This document shows, piece by piece, positions 35,778 through 45,964 of a stretch of 55,716 nt of DNA. This DNA comes from Opitutales bacterium. Lineage in GTDB: Bacteria > Verrucomicrobiota > Verrucomicrobiia > Opitutales > Coraliomargaritaceae. The notes beneath the pieces are model-generated. The model made no database searches. It had not been told where the DNA came from and saw nothing but the letters and a program-made list of their open reading frames with translations. The position numbers and the translations under genes were made by a program. The stretch's first letter is position 1. Every line of letters starts with the position of its first letter. Where the stretch lies: the NCBI GenBank assembly GCA_030729385.1, contig JANQXM010000063.1:1-55716 (forward strand), given 5' to 3'.

Positions 35778-37553
35778 TTACTCGTCGGCGAAAGCGATAT
35801 CTGGCTCGAAGGAGAGGGATAGGCGATACTGTGTGCCCGGACGCATGATCAATGGGTGATCGCGCTCGAGGATTTGCAAGTAGTGCATGTTGCCGTAGTA
35901 AGTGCGGTAATCCGGATTATCGGTCACGACTTCAAGTTCTTTCCATTCTGCACTGAAATCATCTTTGATGACTTCGGTGCGGTGTCCGCCTTCACCTAGC
36001 GTGAAGGCTGTCGCGACGCGGTATTGGCTGTGTGGTGCTGCGATGGCTAGGACGTAGCGCATCTTGTCGAGCTGCACTTGTTGTTTGACTGTGAAACAGA
36101 ACTCACAGCCGATCTTACCGCCTTGGAAGGACCAAGTTACTTTACAACTGCCGAGACCTGGGACGATTTCTTCGTCTTTGGTGATGAGCTCGGGTTGATC
36201 GTATTTGAAATTCAGTGCGTTGCGCAGTCCCATGCTGGTAGTGCAGTTCTTTCCGTAGAAAGAGGGGACAATCACGTGATCGCCGAAGGTGAGTTCGGGC
36301 ATCATGATCGGCACATATTTGTCGACCGGCCAGTCAAACACACCCGGTGAGTGTGGAAATGCCAAGTAGTCGGAAGTGCCTTTGCCTGCTTGGCTGGATG
36401 CGATAAGAGGCAATTGAATGGCGAGACCGGAAGAAGGGTCTTGATAAACGAAGAGGCCTTGCTCCTTTTTGCTGCTCTTGTCGAAGCTGACATAGCGTGC
36501 CACTTTGCGTGGTGCGACGGGAGCGGCAGGTGCTGCATTGCCACCGGTTGCGCGTGCGAGACGTGCCCATTGGCAGAGGTAGCGAGCGGCGTCAAAGTTG
36601 GCCATGCGAGTCGTGTGGTATGGCACAGTATTGCGCTCATTATCACGAATGACGAGGTAGCCATGCTCTTGATCGAGGTAAGTCACGAAGAAGTTCATGA
36701 ACAAACGACGAACTGCATCTGTGTAGAGATCGCGTTGAGCCGGAGCCACCCAACCATCACGGAGGGCTTGAAGTGTGAGGCTGATGCAGTGCATCTGACC
36801 ATAGGCGCCGAGTGAACGACCATAAGCCCATCCTGTGCCATCTTGACGGGCGATGTCGGGGATCAGTTTAAGATATTTTTCCGAGTAGGTGCGTAGGCTT
36901 GGAAGCTTACGCTCACGTAAGTGCAGATTCGCGTGAAGTTGCAGCGCTTGACGGATGAATACGAAACTATGAACGCCGTAGATGTCGAAAGCGCCGTTGA
37001 GCTTGCCTTCGTTGGCTGAAGAATCGTCGAAGTAGCCAGTGGATGAGCTTGATTCGATGCGCTCAAGGAAGCGGTCGATCAAGCGACCGGTTTCGTCTTT
37101 CTTGGAAAGACCGAGGCTGAAACGAGTGACCGCCTTGGCGATGTTGAAACTTTGATAGTGGTTGTCGTAGTCGCTACGTTCAAGCAGGAGCTTGTCGAGT
37201 TGCTCGCGAGTCGGGTCCATCAGGCGTTCCCAAACTTGGTTGCGGTCTTTGGCAGGACCAAAAGAAAGCAAGCCGAGCGCAGCGTAAGCGAGTCCATTCT
37301 CATGCTCTTCTGTTGCGAACGCCTGTGCGGTGACGCAACGAGCTGTGAGATCAATCAAATCGTAGTCGCCGAGAGTCGTCTCATTGGTCGCACGATAATA
37401 CTCGCCCATAGCGAGTGCGGCGTGGCCTGGTTCGTCAAAGCGGCTGTTTTCTCCAGCAACAGGAGTGATCGCTCCCTGTTCGCTGATTGATTCTAAATTA
37501 TGTCCCAGAATTGACTGGGCCATATCGAGGCATTGTTCTGCAAAATTATCCAT
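35778..37553 (-). CDS. Conserved hypothetical protein with all-helical barrel and beta-sandwich layout
   Basis: 591 residues, no signal peptide, so probably cytoplasmic. The first 340 residues look like an alpha/alpha barrel (repeated helix pairs; DGTGWAYGRSLGAYGQMHC is the best-preserved block, and LDQEHGYLVIRDNER). The last 230 residues are strand-rich (GKIGCEFCFTVKQQVQL, YRLSLSFEPDIAF). This order is seen in heparinase II/III-like lyases and DUF2264-type proteins, so a carbohydrate-active role is possible, but I see no catalytic motif I can vouch for. An Ala-Pro linker (GGNAAPAAPVAPRK) joins the halves. Single gene between hisF and acs. Confidence 0.65.
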   Translation of the reverse strand: MDNFAEQCLDMAQSILGHNLESISEQGAITPVAGENSRFDEPGHAALAMGEYYRATNETTLGDYDLIDLTARCVTAQAFATEEHENGLAYAALGLLSFGPAKDRNQVWERLMDPTREQLDKLLLERSDYDNHYQSFNIAKAVTRFSLGLSKKDETGRLIDRFLERIESSSSTGYFDDSSANEGKLNGAFDIYGVHSFVFIRQALQLHANLHLRERKLPSLRTYSEKYLKLIPDIARQDGTGWAYGRSLGAYGQMHCISLTLQALRDGWVAPAQRDLYTDAVRRLFMNFFVTYLDQEHGYLVIRDNERNTVPYHTTRMANFDAARYLCQWARLARATGGNAAPAAPVAPRKVARYVSFDKSSKKEQGLFVYQDPSSGLAIQLPLIASSQAGKGTSDYLAFPHSPGVFDWPVDKYVPIMMPELTFGDHVIVPSFYGKNCTTSMGLRNALNFKYDQPELITKDEEIVPGLGSCKVTWSFQGGKIGCEFCFTVKQQVQLDKMRYVLAIAAPHSQYRVATAFTLGEGGHRTEVIKDDFSAEWKELEVVTDNPDYRTYYGNMHYLQILERDHPLIMRPGTQYRLSLSFEPDIAFADE

Positions 37554-37766
37554 TATTTATGTGCACCCCTTGTGGCGCGTAGAACAGGCTTTGATGCTTT
37601 TTTGAGAACGCGTTGTCAACAGCTTTTGAGTTAGACCATCTTTGCGGTTTGATTTTTGATTTACTTGTGTGAATGGCATTGACCTGTTTACTGCTGTGGA
37701 TTGGCTGTTTTGTCTATTAGACGCGCTGTTAGCAGCTATTAATACCTACTTTATAACCTGAAAATT

Positions 37767-39731
37767 ATGTCCAACGAATCCTCATCAATGGAGTCGGTTT
37801 CTCACGAGAATCGTCTTTTCCCGCCAACCTCAGAATTTGTCGAAAATGCCCACATCTCGGGTATGGATGCTTATAAGGCGATGTATGTTAAGAGTTTGGA
37901 AGACCCTGAGGGTTTTTGGGCTGAGGCCGCTCAGGACCTGCATTGGTTCAAACCGTGGGATTCGGTATTGGATGCTTCGAATGCGCCATTTTATAAATGG
38001 TATGATGGCAGTCGCACGAATTTGTCCTACAATTGCTTGGATCGAAATATCGAGGCAGGCCTTGGTAATAAAGTAGCCATCCATTGGGAAGGTGAGCCCG
38101 GCGATACCCGCGAACTGACTTACAAACAGCTGCATCTTGAAGTTTGCCGGTTCGCGAATGCCTTAAAGGCACGTGGTTTGCAAAAGGGTGACCGCGTGGC
38201 GATTTATCTGCCCATGATTCCGGAACTCGCCATTGCGGTGCTAGCATGTGCGAGAATTGGGGCGGTGCACTCGGTTATTTTTGCTGGGTTTTCGGCTGAT
38301 TCGATCCGTGACCGTGTGCTCGATAGTGAGACCTGCATGGTGATTACTGGTGACGGTGGTTATCGCCGCGGTAAAATGCTAGAGCTGAAGAAGATCGTCG
38401 ACGAAGGTGTGGCTAGCTGTGCTTGTGTGAAAGACGTGATCGTCGTGAAGCGCGGAGATGAACACCCTGTGGATTGTCCGATGCAGGACGGTCGTGATTC
38501 GTGGTATCATGAGCTCGTGGCTGACGTCAGCGATGATTGCACTGCCGAGGAAATGGAGGCGGAGGATTTGCTCTTCTTGCTCTACACTAGTGGCACGACT
38601 GGCAAGCCAAAGGGCATTATGCACACCACGGCTGGTTACCAAGTTTTCAGCTATCTGACTTCGAAGTATGTTTTCGATCTGAAGGCAGACGATGTTTACT
38701 GGTGCACGGCTGACGTGGGCTGGATCACTGGCCACACTTATATAGTGTATGGTATTTTACAGAATGGTGTCACGCAGGTGATGTATGAAGGCGCACCGAA
38801 CCATCCGGACGAGGGGCGTTTCTGGGAGATCATTGAGAAATACAAAGTTTCGATTTTTTATACCGCACCGACTGCGATTCGCGCGTTTATGAAGTGGGGT
38901 GACAAGTGGGTGACTGGGCGTGACCTTTCCTCGCTTCGTCTGCTTGGCACGGTGGGTGAGCCGATTAATCCGGAAGCTTGGATTTGGTATCACAAAATGA
39001 TTGGTGCGGAACGCTGCCCAATTGTGGATACCTGGTGGCAGACCGAGACTGGTGGGCACATGCTCACACCGATGCCCGGCGCAACACCGACGAAGCCCGG
39101 TTGTGCGACCACGCCATTTTTTGGTATCGAGCCAGCGATTTTGACGGATGATGGCAAGGAAGTCGAAGCTGGCATTCTGGCGATCAAGAAACCATGGCCT
39201 GGTATGCTTCGTGGTATTTATGGGGACCCGCAGCGTTTTAAGGATACTTATTGGTGCAAGTGGGGTGGTAAATACTACTTCCCTGGCGATGGTGCGCGCC
39301 GTGATGAACACGACTACATCTGGATCTTAGGTCGAGTGGATGACGTGGTGAATGTTTCTGGTCACCGCATTGGCACTGCAGAGCTCGAAAGTGTTTTTGT
39401 GGAGCATAAGGACGTTGCAGAATCCGCCGTTGTCGGTGTGCCGCACGAGATTAAGGGGCAGGGCTTGATCGCTTTTGTCACTGTGATTGAGGGGCGCGAC
39501 CATGATGACCATCTTCGCAAAGAGTTGATCGCGATGATTGATAAGAGCATTGGTAAGTTTGCTCGTCCTGAGCGCATCCTCTTTTCTTCGGATTTGCCGA
39601 AGACTCGATCCGGTAAAATCATGCGCCGTATCCTTCGTGACATCGCGGAAGGCAAGGAGTTGGGAAATACCACTACCTTGGCCGATCCTGGTGTTGTCGA
39701 GGAATTGCAGGAGCAGTTTTTAAAAAGCTAA
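37767..39731 (+). CDS. acs: Acetyl-coenzyme A synthetase
   Basis: 654 residues, the full length for AMP-forming acetate activation. Adenylation motifs YTSGTTGKPKGI (A3) and WWQTETGGHM (A5, acetate pocket Trp) are intact; LPKTRSGKIMRR near the C-terminus contains the lysine regulated by acetylation in other bacteria. The N-terminal FWAEAAQDLHWFKPWDSVLD block is typical of Acs. It allows growth on, or scavenging of, acetate. A 213-base leader upstream shows no repeat. ilvE follows after about 100 bases. Confidence 0.95.
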   Translation: MSNESSSMESVSHENRLFPPTSEFVENAHISGMDAYKAMYVKSLEDPEGFWAEAAQDLHWFKPWDSVLDASNAPFYKWYDGSRTNLSYNCLDRNIEAGLGNKVAIHWEGEPGDTRELTYKQLHLEVCRFANALKARGLQKGDRVAIYLPMIPELAIAVLACARIGAVHSVIFAGFSADSIRDRVLDSETCMVITGDGGYRRGKMLELKKIVDEGVASCACVKDVIVVKRGDEHPVDCPMQDGRDSWYHELVADVSDDCTAEEMEAEDLLFLLYTSGTTGKPKGIMHTTAGYQVFSYLTSKYVFDLKADDVYWCTADVGWITGHTYIVYGILQNGVTQVMYEGAPNHPDEGRFWEIIEKYKVSIFYTAPTAIRAFMKWGDKWVTGRDLSSLRLLGTVGEPINPEAWIWYHKMIGAERCPIVDTWWQTETGGHMLTPMPGATPTKPGCATTPFFGIEPAILTDDGKEVEAGILAIKKPWPGMLRGIYGDPQRFKDTYWCKWGGKYYFPGDGARRDEHDYIWILGRVDDVVNVSGHRIGTAELESVFVEHKDVAESAVVGVPHEIKGQGLIAFVTVIEGRDHDDHLRKELIAMIDKSIGKFARPERILFSSDLPKTRSGKIMRRILRDIAEGKELGNTTTLADPGVVEELQEQFLKS

Positions 39732-39834
39732 ATTCTTTAACCTTCTAGGCCTTTGAGGTCGTCACATTTTAGGGAAAATCCTTGGCTATGAAGACTAGAC
39801 AAAACGAAAAGAGCCTTCATCATCCACGCACTTT

Positions 39835-40701
39835 ATGAAAATTTACATGAATGATGGTTTGGTCGATCAGAGCGAGGCGAAGGTCTCGGTTTTCGATCAT
39901 GGTTTATTGTATGGTGACGGTATCTTTGAGGGGATTCGTCTCTACAACGGTTGTGTCTTTAAACTCGATGAGCACTTGGAGCGTTTGGAGTATTCTGCCA
40001 AGGCGATCATGCTGAAAATGCCATGGTCGCGTCAGGAGATTTCCGACGCGGTCTGTGAGACGTGTCGTGCGAATGGTTTGAAGAACGGCTATATTCGCTT
40101 GGTTATCACACGTGGCGTCGGTAGTCTTGGGCTTTCGATCAAGAATTGTGATACCCCTCAGATAATCATCATCGCGGATACGATCCAGCTCTACCCACAG
40201 GAATTCTACGAGAATGGCTTGAAGATCATCACGGTGCCCACACGTCGCTGCAATCCGGCGGCGTTACCGCCAACAGTGAAATCGTTGAATTATTTGAACA
40301 ACATCCTCGCGAAGATTGAGGCGCAGCATTTGGGCTATCATGAGGCGATCATGTTGAATGATCAGGGCTACGTGGCCGAGTGCACGGGCGACAATATATT
40401 TATCATTCACAAGGGTGAGTTGATCACTCCATCTGCCAGTGCGGGTGCCTTGAAGGGCATTACCCGCGATACGGCTTTGGCCATTGCCGACGAGCTCGGT
40501 ATTCCATGGCGCGAGGCGAATATGACTCGTTACGACGTCTGGGTCGCGGATGAGCTTTTCCTTACCGGGACGGCTGCTGAGATCGTGCCCATTGTGGAGG
40601 TCGACGCACGCCCGATTGGCGACGGGAAACCGGGACCAATTACAGCTAAATTCCTTGAGAGTTTCCGTCGTCGTGTTGTCAGCGAGGGCACCATGCTATA
40701 A
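39835..40701 (+). CDS. ilvE: Branched-chain amino acid aminotransferase (class IV PLP enzyme)
   Basis: 288 residues. FDHGLLYGDGIFEGIRLYNG is the class IV N-terminal signature; the PLP lysine lies in PPTVKSLNYLNNILAK, and the phosphate and substrate loops are ECTGDNIFIIHKG and LTGTAAEIVPI. It transfers amino groups to or from Val, Leu and Ile. D-amino acid and ADCL-lyase relatives share the fold, but YGDGIFEG with RRCNPAALPPTVKSLNY fits the branched-chain group best. Confidence 0.88.
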   Translation: MKIYMNDGLVDQSEAKVSVFDHGLLYGDGIFEGIRLYNGCVFKLDEHLERLEYSAKAIMLKMPWSRQEISDAVCETCRANGLKNGYIRLVITRGVGSLGLSIKNCDTPQIIIIADTIQLYPQEFYENGLKIITVPTRRCNPAALPPTVKSLNYLNNILAKIEAQHLGYHEAIMLNDQGYVAECTGDNIFIIHKGELITPSASAGALKGITRDTALAIADELGIPWREANMTRYDVWVADELFLTGTAAEIVPIVEVDARPIGDGKPGPITAKFLESFRRRVVSEGTML

Positions 40702-40859
40702 CTTGGAGTGGTCCACAGACTGGCAGCATCTGCCGGAATTGGCACATTATCTGCGAAGAAGTGTCAAAAAGACGTTAACCGCGCGTTGATTTGTCGTCGA
40801 GTGTGAGCAATTTATGCTTTTGCTTTGCGATCTATCCGTGCATTCATATTATAAAAACC

Positions 40860-41372
40860 ATGTCTGATCATCTGAAGTGCAGTAATTGTAACAAGGAAGC
40901 GACTGTTCACCTTACACAAATCGTTAATAACAAGATTCATAAGGTGGATCTTTGCGAATCTTGTGCGCAAAAGAAGGGAGTGACCGATCCTCAAGGGTTT
41001 TCACTCGCTGATTTGTTGTCGAAGACGACTTTCACGCCCGAGGGCAATGAAACACAGTTGACCTGTCCGAAGTGTGGTATGCAGACGGCGGACTTCCGCC
41101 GGACGGGACGTCTCGGCTGTGCCGCTTGTTTTGAGGTCTTTGCAGACGTCATTCGTCCTGTATTGGAAGATATGCACGTGGGCACCTCGCACCAAGGTAA
41201 GGTGCCTGAGATGGCTTTGACGCGGCAGAATGGCCAAGCGCAGTTGCAGGGTTTAAAAGATGCATTGGCCCGTGCCATTGCAGCAGAAGCCTACGAAGAC
41301 GCCGCCATGTATCGGGACCAAATTAAAGAGATGGAGCAAGCTGTAGCTGAGCTGGAGGTGTCCCAAGCATGA
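40860..41372 (+). CDS. mcsA: McsA-like zinc-finger/UVR domain activator
   Basis: 170 residues from ATG 40860. Two treble-clef-like zinc sites: CSNCNKEA with CESCAQKKG, and CPKCGMQTADF with CAACFEVF. A UVR motif closes the protein (ALARAIAAEAYEDAAMYRDQIKEME). McsA binds and activates the arginine kinase McsB. An upstream frame start at 40791 lacks support. It overlaps mcsB by four bases (ATGA). Confidence 0.93.
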   Translation: MSDHLKCSNCNKEATVHLTQIVNNKIHKVDLCESCAQKKGVTDPQGFSLADLLSKTTFTPEGNETQLTCPKCGMQTADFRRTGRLGCAACFEVFADVIRPVLEDMHVGTSHQGKVPEMALTRQNGQAQLQGLKDALARAIAAEAYEDAAMYRDQIKEMEQAVAELEVSQA

Positions 41373-42457
41373 TCGAATCCATCATCAAGAGTAACAGCGC
41401 GGAACTCACCCAAAACACAAAAAAAGGGGCTCCCGTAGTCTTGAGCACTCGCGTGAGATTGGCTCGAAACCTTGCGGACACACCTTTCCCAGAACGTGCC
41501 ACCCCCGCACAGCGCAGTGACATCATGTCTAGGTGCGTCGATCAAATTTGTGAACTGAAGCACATGAAAAACGGGGCTTTTTTTGAGGTTTCCGAACTTT
41601 CTGAGCTAGAAAAGCAAGTTTTGGTGGAGCGTCATTTGATCAGTCGCGAACTTTGCGAGAGTGAACAGGGCTCGGGAGTCTTTATCAATAAGGAGCAGAC
41701 TTGTTCCGTGATGATTAACGAAGAGGATCATCTGCGTATTCAATTTCTGAAGACGGGCTTTAATTTGAATTCGATTTGGAAACAGATTGATCATTTTGAC
41801 AGTGATTTGGAAAAAACCTTGGACGTGGCATTTTCGCCGGAATTTGGCTTTTTAACCGCATGCCCCACCAATCTAGGAACTGGGCTACGAGCTTCGGTTA
41901 TGATGCATTTGCCCGGTCTGGTGATCGCTGAGCACATGGAGCGCGTGATTCGTGCAGTCAATCAATTGGGCATCACGGTGCGTGGTCTATTCGGTGAAGG
42001 CTCCGATGCGACCGGGCACGTCTTTCAGATTTCGAATCAACAGACACTTGGCGAGTCAGAGGGGGAGATCATGAATCGTTTGGGCAACGTGCTAAAGACG
42101 ATCATCGATCATGAACTGAATGCGCGCTTTAAGTATTTGGAAAGCAACCGTGCGCAGATGTTGGACAAAATCGGGCGTGCATTTGGTGTTTTGCAGAATG
42201 TCCATGTGATTTCGTCGAATGAGGCAATGAACTTGCTGTCACTGATGCGTCTTGCTGTGGATTTCAAAATGTTGCCCGAATCGAACCGTTCCGATGTGGA
42301 CCGGCTCTTCATTGAATGTCAGCCCGGTCATATCCAATACGCAGCGAATGTGGACATTGATCCTGAGGCACGCGACTTGGCTCGCGCAGACAAACTACGC
42401 AAAGAATTTTCCAATCTTCCGCCTCTGTCTTTTGACAAGGTGGGTGAAAACGACTAG
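41369..42457 (+). CDS. mcsB: Protein arginine kinase McsB
   Basis: 362 residues of the guanido kinase fold. VVLSTRVRLARNL is the N-terminal nucleotide-binding STRVRxxRN motif, ACPTNLGTGLRASVMMHLP contains the conserved active-site CPTNxGTxxR block, and GLFGEGSDATGHVFQISNQ is the second signature. McsB phosphorylates arginines on misfolded proteins and marks them for ClpC-ClpP; an RDxxR-like pArg-binding region is not obvious by eye. Overlaps mcsA by four bases and precedes clpC by 23. No ctsR gene is present. Confidence 0.94.
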   Translation: MIESIIKSNSAELTQNTKKGAPVVLSTRVRLARNLADTPFPERATPAQRSDIMSRCVDQICELKHMKNGAFFEVSELSELEKQVLVERHLISRELCESEQGSGVFINKEQTCSVMINEEDHLRIQFLKTGFNLNSIWKQIDHFDSDLEKTLDVAFSPEFGFLTACPTNLGTGLRASVMMHLPGLVIAEHMERVIRAVNQLGITVRGLFGEGSDATGHVFQISNQQTLGESEGEIMNRLGNVLKTIIDHELNARFKYLESNRAQMLDKIGRAFGVLQNVHVISSNEAMNLLSLMRLAVDFKMLPESNRSDVDRLFIECQPGHIQYAANVDIDPEARDLARADKLRKEFSNLPPLSFDKVGEND

Positions 42458-42480
42458 CCCTATAAACTACTAATATATTT

Positions 42481-44976
42481 ATGGAACCGATGAACAATTT
42501 CACCCCCCGCGCCCAGCAGGTTCTCGCACTCGCCCGTAAAGAGGCGGATCGTTTTCACCACAACTACGTGGGCACCGAACACCTTTTACTTGGATTGATC
42601 AATCTCGGTCAAGGAGTTGCCGTGAACGTGCTCCAAAAGATGGGTCTCGATTTACAAACCGTGCGCACTGCCGTGGAAAAGCAGGTTGGCACAGGTCCGG
42701 AAAGTAAGCCTTCTGGGAACATTCCTTACACACCTCGTGTGAAGAAGGTTTTGGCGCTGGCTGGCAAAGAGGCTAAGTCGCTGAATCACTCTTATGTGGG
42801 CACTGAGCACATTCTCCTCGGTTTACTTCGCGAAGGCGAAGGTGTTGCTGCTCGTGTCTTAAAATCGCTGGATGTTGATATCGAGCGCTGCCGCAACGAA
42901 ATCCTTTCGGAGCTCGACCCTAACTTTTCCGGTGAACCGGAGGAAGCCTCTGCTGGCACGCCCGGGAACTCACCTGAAGATAAGAAGGATGCGAAAACAC
43001 CTGCGCTGAAAGCATTCGGACGTGATTTGACTGAGTTAGCGAAGAAGGGCGAACTCGACCCAGTCATCGGACGCAAACACGAGATTCGCCGTGTGGTTCA
43101 AATCTTATGCCGTCGCTCCAAGAATAACCCGGTTCTTATTGGGGAAGCCGGTGTCGGTAAGACTGCCATCGTCGAAGGACTTGCGCAGGAGATTGCTTCT
43201 GGAATCGTTCCAGAGATCCTAGCCGAAAAGCGTGTGATCACGCTCGACTTAGCGCTCATGGTGGCGGGCACGAAGTATCGCGGTCAATTTGAAGAGCGTA
43301 TCAAAGCGGTGATGGACGAGATTCGCCGCGCTAAGAACGTCATCATTTTTATCGATGAGCTGCACACCATTGTTGGTGCGGGTGCTGCCGAAGGTGCGAT
43401 GGATGCCTCAAATATTTTTAAACCCGCTCTGAGTCGTGGGGAGCTGCAATGTATCGGTGCAACAACATTAGCGGAGTATCGCAAATACATCGAAAAAGAC
43501 AGTGCGCTCGATCGTCGTTTCCAGCCGGTAAAAGTCGAAGCACCTTCGATTGCAGATACGATTCTCATCCTCAAAGGCATACGCAGCAAATACGAAGATC
43601 ACCACAAAGTGAACTTTACAGATGCTGCATTGGATGCCGCAGCGAAGCTCTCCGAGCGCTATATCACCGCGCGTTTCTTGCCCGATAAAGCAATCGACAT
43701 TCTCGACGAAGCCGGCGCTCGCGCACGCATCGAATCACTCAAGCGTCCGCCTGAGATCGAAGATATGAATACAACGATCGAGGAAGTCTGCGCGAAGAAA
43801 GAAGAAGCGATTGCAGAGCAACACTTCGAAGAAGCCGCGAAATTCCGCGACGAAGAAAAGCAATTGCGCAAGAAACAAGCCGATTTGATCGAAGCTTGGA
43901 AAATATCTCGTGAGGAAAATCGCCTGACTGTTGATGAAGACGAAATGCTTCAAGTTGTGGCTGATTGGACAGGTATTCCGCTTTCGCGCATGGAGGAGAA
44001 GGAGAGCAGGAAACTGCTCGAGCTCGAAAAGGAATTACAGGTGGAAGTGATTGGTCAGAACATGGCCACCCAAGTCATCTCTAAAGCTTTGCGCCGTTCG
44101 CGTGCGGATTTAAAAGATCCGAAACGTCCGATCGGTTCGTTCATGTTCTTGGGACCCACAGGTGTTGGTAAGACCTTGTTGGCCAAGGTGCTTGCGGATC
44201 AAATGTTTGGCGACAAAGATTCCATCATTCAGATCGATATGTCTGAATACATGGAGAAGTTTGCCGTCTCGCGCCTCGTTGGTTCGCCTCCGGGCTATGT
44301 GGGCTACGAAGAAGGTGGTCAGTTGACCGAGGCCGTGCGCCGCAAGCCATATTCCGTCGTGCTTTTCGATGAAATAGAGAAGGCGCACCCAGATGTTGTT
44401 CAGCTACTGTTGCAAGTTTTGGAAGAGGGTCGCTTGACCGATAGTTTGGGTCGCAAGATCGATTTCCGTAATACGATTTTGATTATGACTTCGAATGTGG
44501 GTGCCGATATTCTTCAGCGTAACACGTCGATGGGTTTCGGGGTGGAAAGCAATGCCGAGAACGAATACGAAAAGATTCGTGAAAAGATTTTGGATGAAAC
44601 GAAGCGCGTCTTTAAGCCGGAGTTTCTCAATCGCTTAAATGATTTGGTGATCTTCAAGTCACTTGCACGTGAAGACATGAAGGCAATTGTCGAGCTGGAG
44701 CTTCGCAACGTGTCGACACGTCTGAAGGAGCGCGAGTTCACCTTTGATTTCTCGGAAGCGGCTAAAGCATTCCTCATCGATAAGGGCTACGACGAAAAAT
44801 ATGGCGCACGTCCATTACGTCGCGCGATCGAGAGTCACTTGGAAGATGGCTTGGCTGAGGCGATCCTCGGTGGAGAAATCAAGCCAGGTGAACTGATTCG
44901 AGTCGATGTGAATGAAGGCGCGACCGCGCTCAGTTTTGAGCAAGATCAACCTGTCTCCGCTGCGACTGGTTCGTAA
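42481..44976 (+). CDS. clpC: ATP-dependent Clp protease ATP-binding subunit ClpC
   Basis: 831 residues. N-domain with two repeats ([19 protein letters not shown] and [19 protein letters not shown], each followed by YVGTEHxLLGL), AAA-1 Walker [10 protein letters not shown], a short UVR-bearing middle domain ([20 protein letters not shown]), AAA-2 Walker A GPTGVGKT, and a C-terminal small domain ending in acidic and neutral residues. The middle domain makes it ClpC rather than ClpA or ClpB. It unfolds substrates, including arginine-phosphorylated ones, and feeds them to ClpP (clpP at 4287-4865). Third gene of mcsA-mcsB-clpC. Confidence 0.96.
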   Translation: MEPMNNFTPRAQQVLALARKEADRFHHNYVGTEHLLLGLINLGQGVAVNVLQKMGLDLQTVRTAVEKQVGTGPESKPSGNIPYTPRVKKVLALAGKEAKSLNHSYVGTEHILLGLLREGEGVAARVLKSLDVDIERCRNEILSELDPNFSGEPEEASAGTPGNSPEDKKDAKTPALKAFGRDLTELAKKGELDPVIGRKHEIRRVVQILCRRSKNNPVLIGEAGVGKTAIVEGLAQEIASGIVPEILAEKRVITLDLALMVAGTKYRGQFEERIKAVMDEIRRAKNVIIFIDELHTIVGAGAAEGAMDASNIFKPALSRGELQCIGATTLAEYRKYIEKDSALDRRFQPVKVEAPSIADTILILKGIRSKYEDHHKVNFTDAALDAAAKLSERYITARFLPDKAIDILDEAGARARIESLKRPPEIEDMNTTIEEVCAKKEEAIAEQHFEEAAKFRDEEKQLRKKQADLIEAWKISREENRLTVDEDEMLQVVADWTGIPLSRMEEKESRKLLELEKELQVEVIGQNMATQVISKALRRSRADLKDPKRPIGSFMFLGPTGVGKTLLAKVLADQMFGDKDSIIQIDMSEYMEKFAVSRLVGSPPGYVGYEEGGQLTEAVRRKPYSVVLFDEIEKAHPDVVQLLLQVLEEGRLTDSLGRKIDFRNTILIMTSNVGADILQRNTSMGFGVESNAENEYEKIREKILDETKRVFKPEFLNRLNDLVIFKSLAREDMKAIVELELRNVSTRLKEREFTFDFSEAAKAFLIDKGYDEKYGARPLRRAIESHLEDGLAEAILGGEIKPGELIRVDVNEGATALSFEQDQPVSAATGS

Positions 44977-44993
44977 GCGGGAATCCGCGAGGC

Positions 44994-45887
44994 TTACTTT
45001 AAAAAGTAGCCTTGTTGCTTTTCGCTGATCGGAAGGTCGACTTTGCCCATCACTGCCAAAAGATCCTCCCATGCCATGCGCTTGGTTTTGAGGGTGTCGT
45101 TACGCTGTAGATAGGAAGGATGGAAAGTGATCATGAGTGGGATATCATGAAAGGTGTCCCATTGCCCGCGAAGGCTCCCAAATTTGCGTTTAGTTTCTTC
45201 TCCGAGTAGACCGCCCACTGTATTGTTGCCCAGTGCTACGATTACCTTCGGTTGAATGATGTCGATTTGAGCCTCCAGATAGGGCAGGCAGAACGCCATC
45301 TCCTCTTGAGTGGGTGGACGGTTGCCGTAGGGCTTATCGTTTTTCGGGCGCCACTTTAAGAGATTGGTGCAATAGACCTTTTCGCGGTCTAAGCCCATCG
45401 CCTTGATGATTTTGTCTAGTAACTGTCCGGCAGCGCCTACGAATGGGAGTCCGCTCATGGCTTCGTCGGTGCCGGGTGCATCGCCGCAGAATAGAATGTC
45501 GGCATCAATGGCACCGTTGCCGAAGACGAGTTGCTCGTCCTCGTTTTTGCGTTCGTTGCAAGTGGCACATTTCTGGACGCTTTCCTCGAGCCATTTCAAT
45601 TGTGCGATGGGGGCGTCGTCCGGCAGCTGAATCGTCGGGGCCTCCGGCAAGGGTTCGATCTCGACCACGCTGATTGTCGGTTTGGCTGGTTCGGCGCGTG
45701 GAGTCGGCTTATCAATCAGATCTGCCAGGGCTGCAGTGTCTTGCGCGCTGATATGTTTGACTGGTATGACCTTAGGTTCGATGGGTTTGAGTAGCGAAGC
45801 GGTCGAATCGTTTATGTAGACGCGATCGAGCCCTTCCTTTTGTAGGCGCTTAAGCTCATCGTAAACCGCATCTAAACCCGTAGACAT
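44994..45887 (-). CDS. Family 4-type uracil-DNA glycosylase
   Basis: 297 residues. A 110-residue N-terminal extension rich in Pro and Glu precedes the glycosylase domain. Domain motifs: ILFCGDAPGTDEAMSGLPFV (motif A, in the usual GEAPG position), GAAGQLLDKI, NLLKWRPKNDKPYGNRPPT and ITFHPSYLQRN (motif B). Four cysteines (CATC, then one each in VYCTN and AFCLPYL) are placed to bind a 4Fe-4S cluster. It removes uracil from DNA. GDAPG in place of GEAPG is a mild change at the catalytic loop. Convergent with clpC, 17 bases apart. Confidence 0.9.
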   Translation of the reverse strand: MSTGLDAVYDELKRLQKEGLDRVYINDSTASLLKPIEPKVIPVKHISAQDTAALADLIDKPTPRAEPAKPTISVVEIEPLPEAPTIQLPDDAPIAQLKWLEESVQKCATCNERKNEDEQLVFGNGAIDADILFCGDAPGTDEAMSGLPFVGAAGQLLDKIIKAMGLDREKVYCTNLLKWRPKNDKPYGNRPPTQEEMAFCLPYLEAQIDIIQPKVIVALGNNTVGGLLGEETKRKFGSLRGQWDTFHDIPLMITFHPSYLQRNDTLKTKRMAWEDLLAVMGKVDLPISEKQQGYFLK

Positions 45888-45964
45888 ATGCCGACAGCTT
45901 GATCATGCGAGAGATGCCGTCCAGCTACTTTTCTATTTCGGCTAAGAATTGGCGGGATGTCGGC

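Noticed and set aside
41369-42457. McsB as a creatine or arginine phosphagen kinase
   Set aside because: Position between mcsA and clpC and the bacterial McsB-type motifs fit protein arginine kinase.
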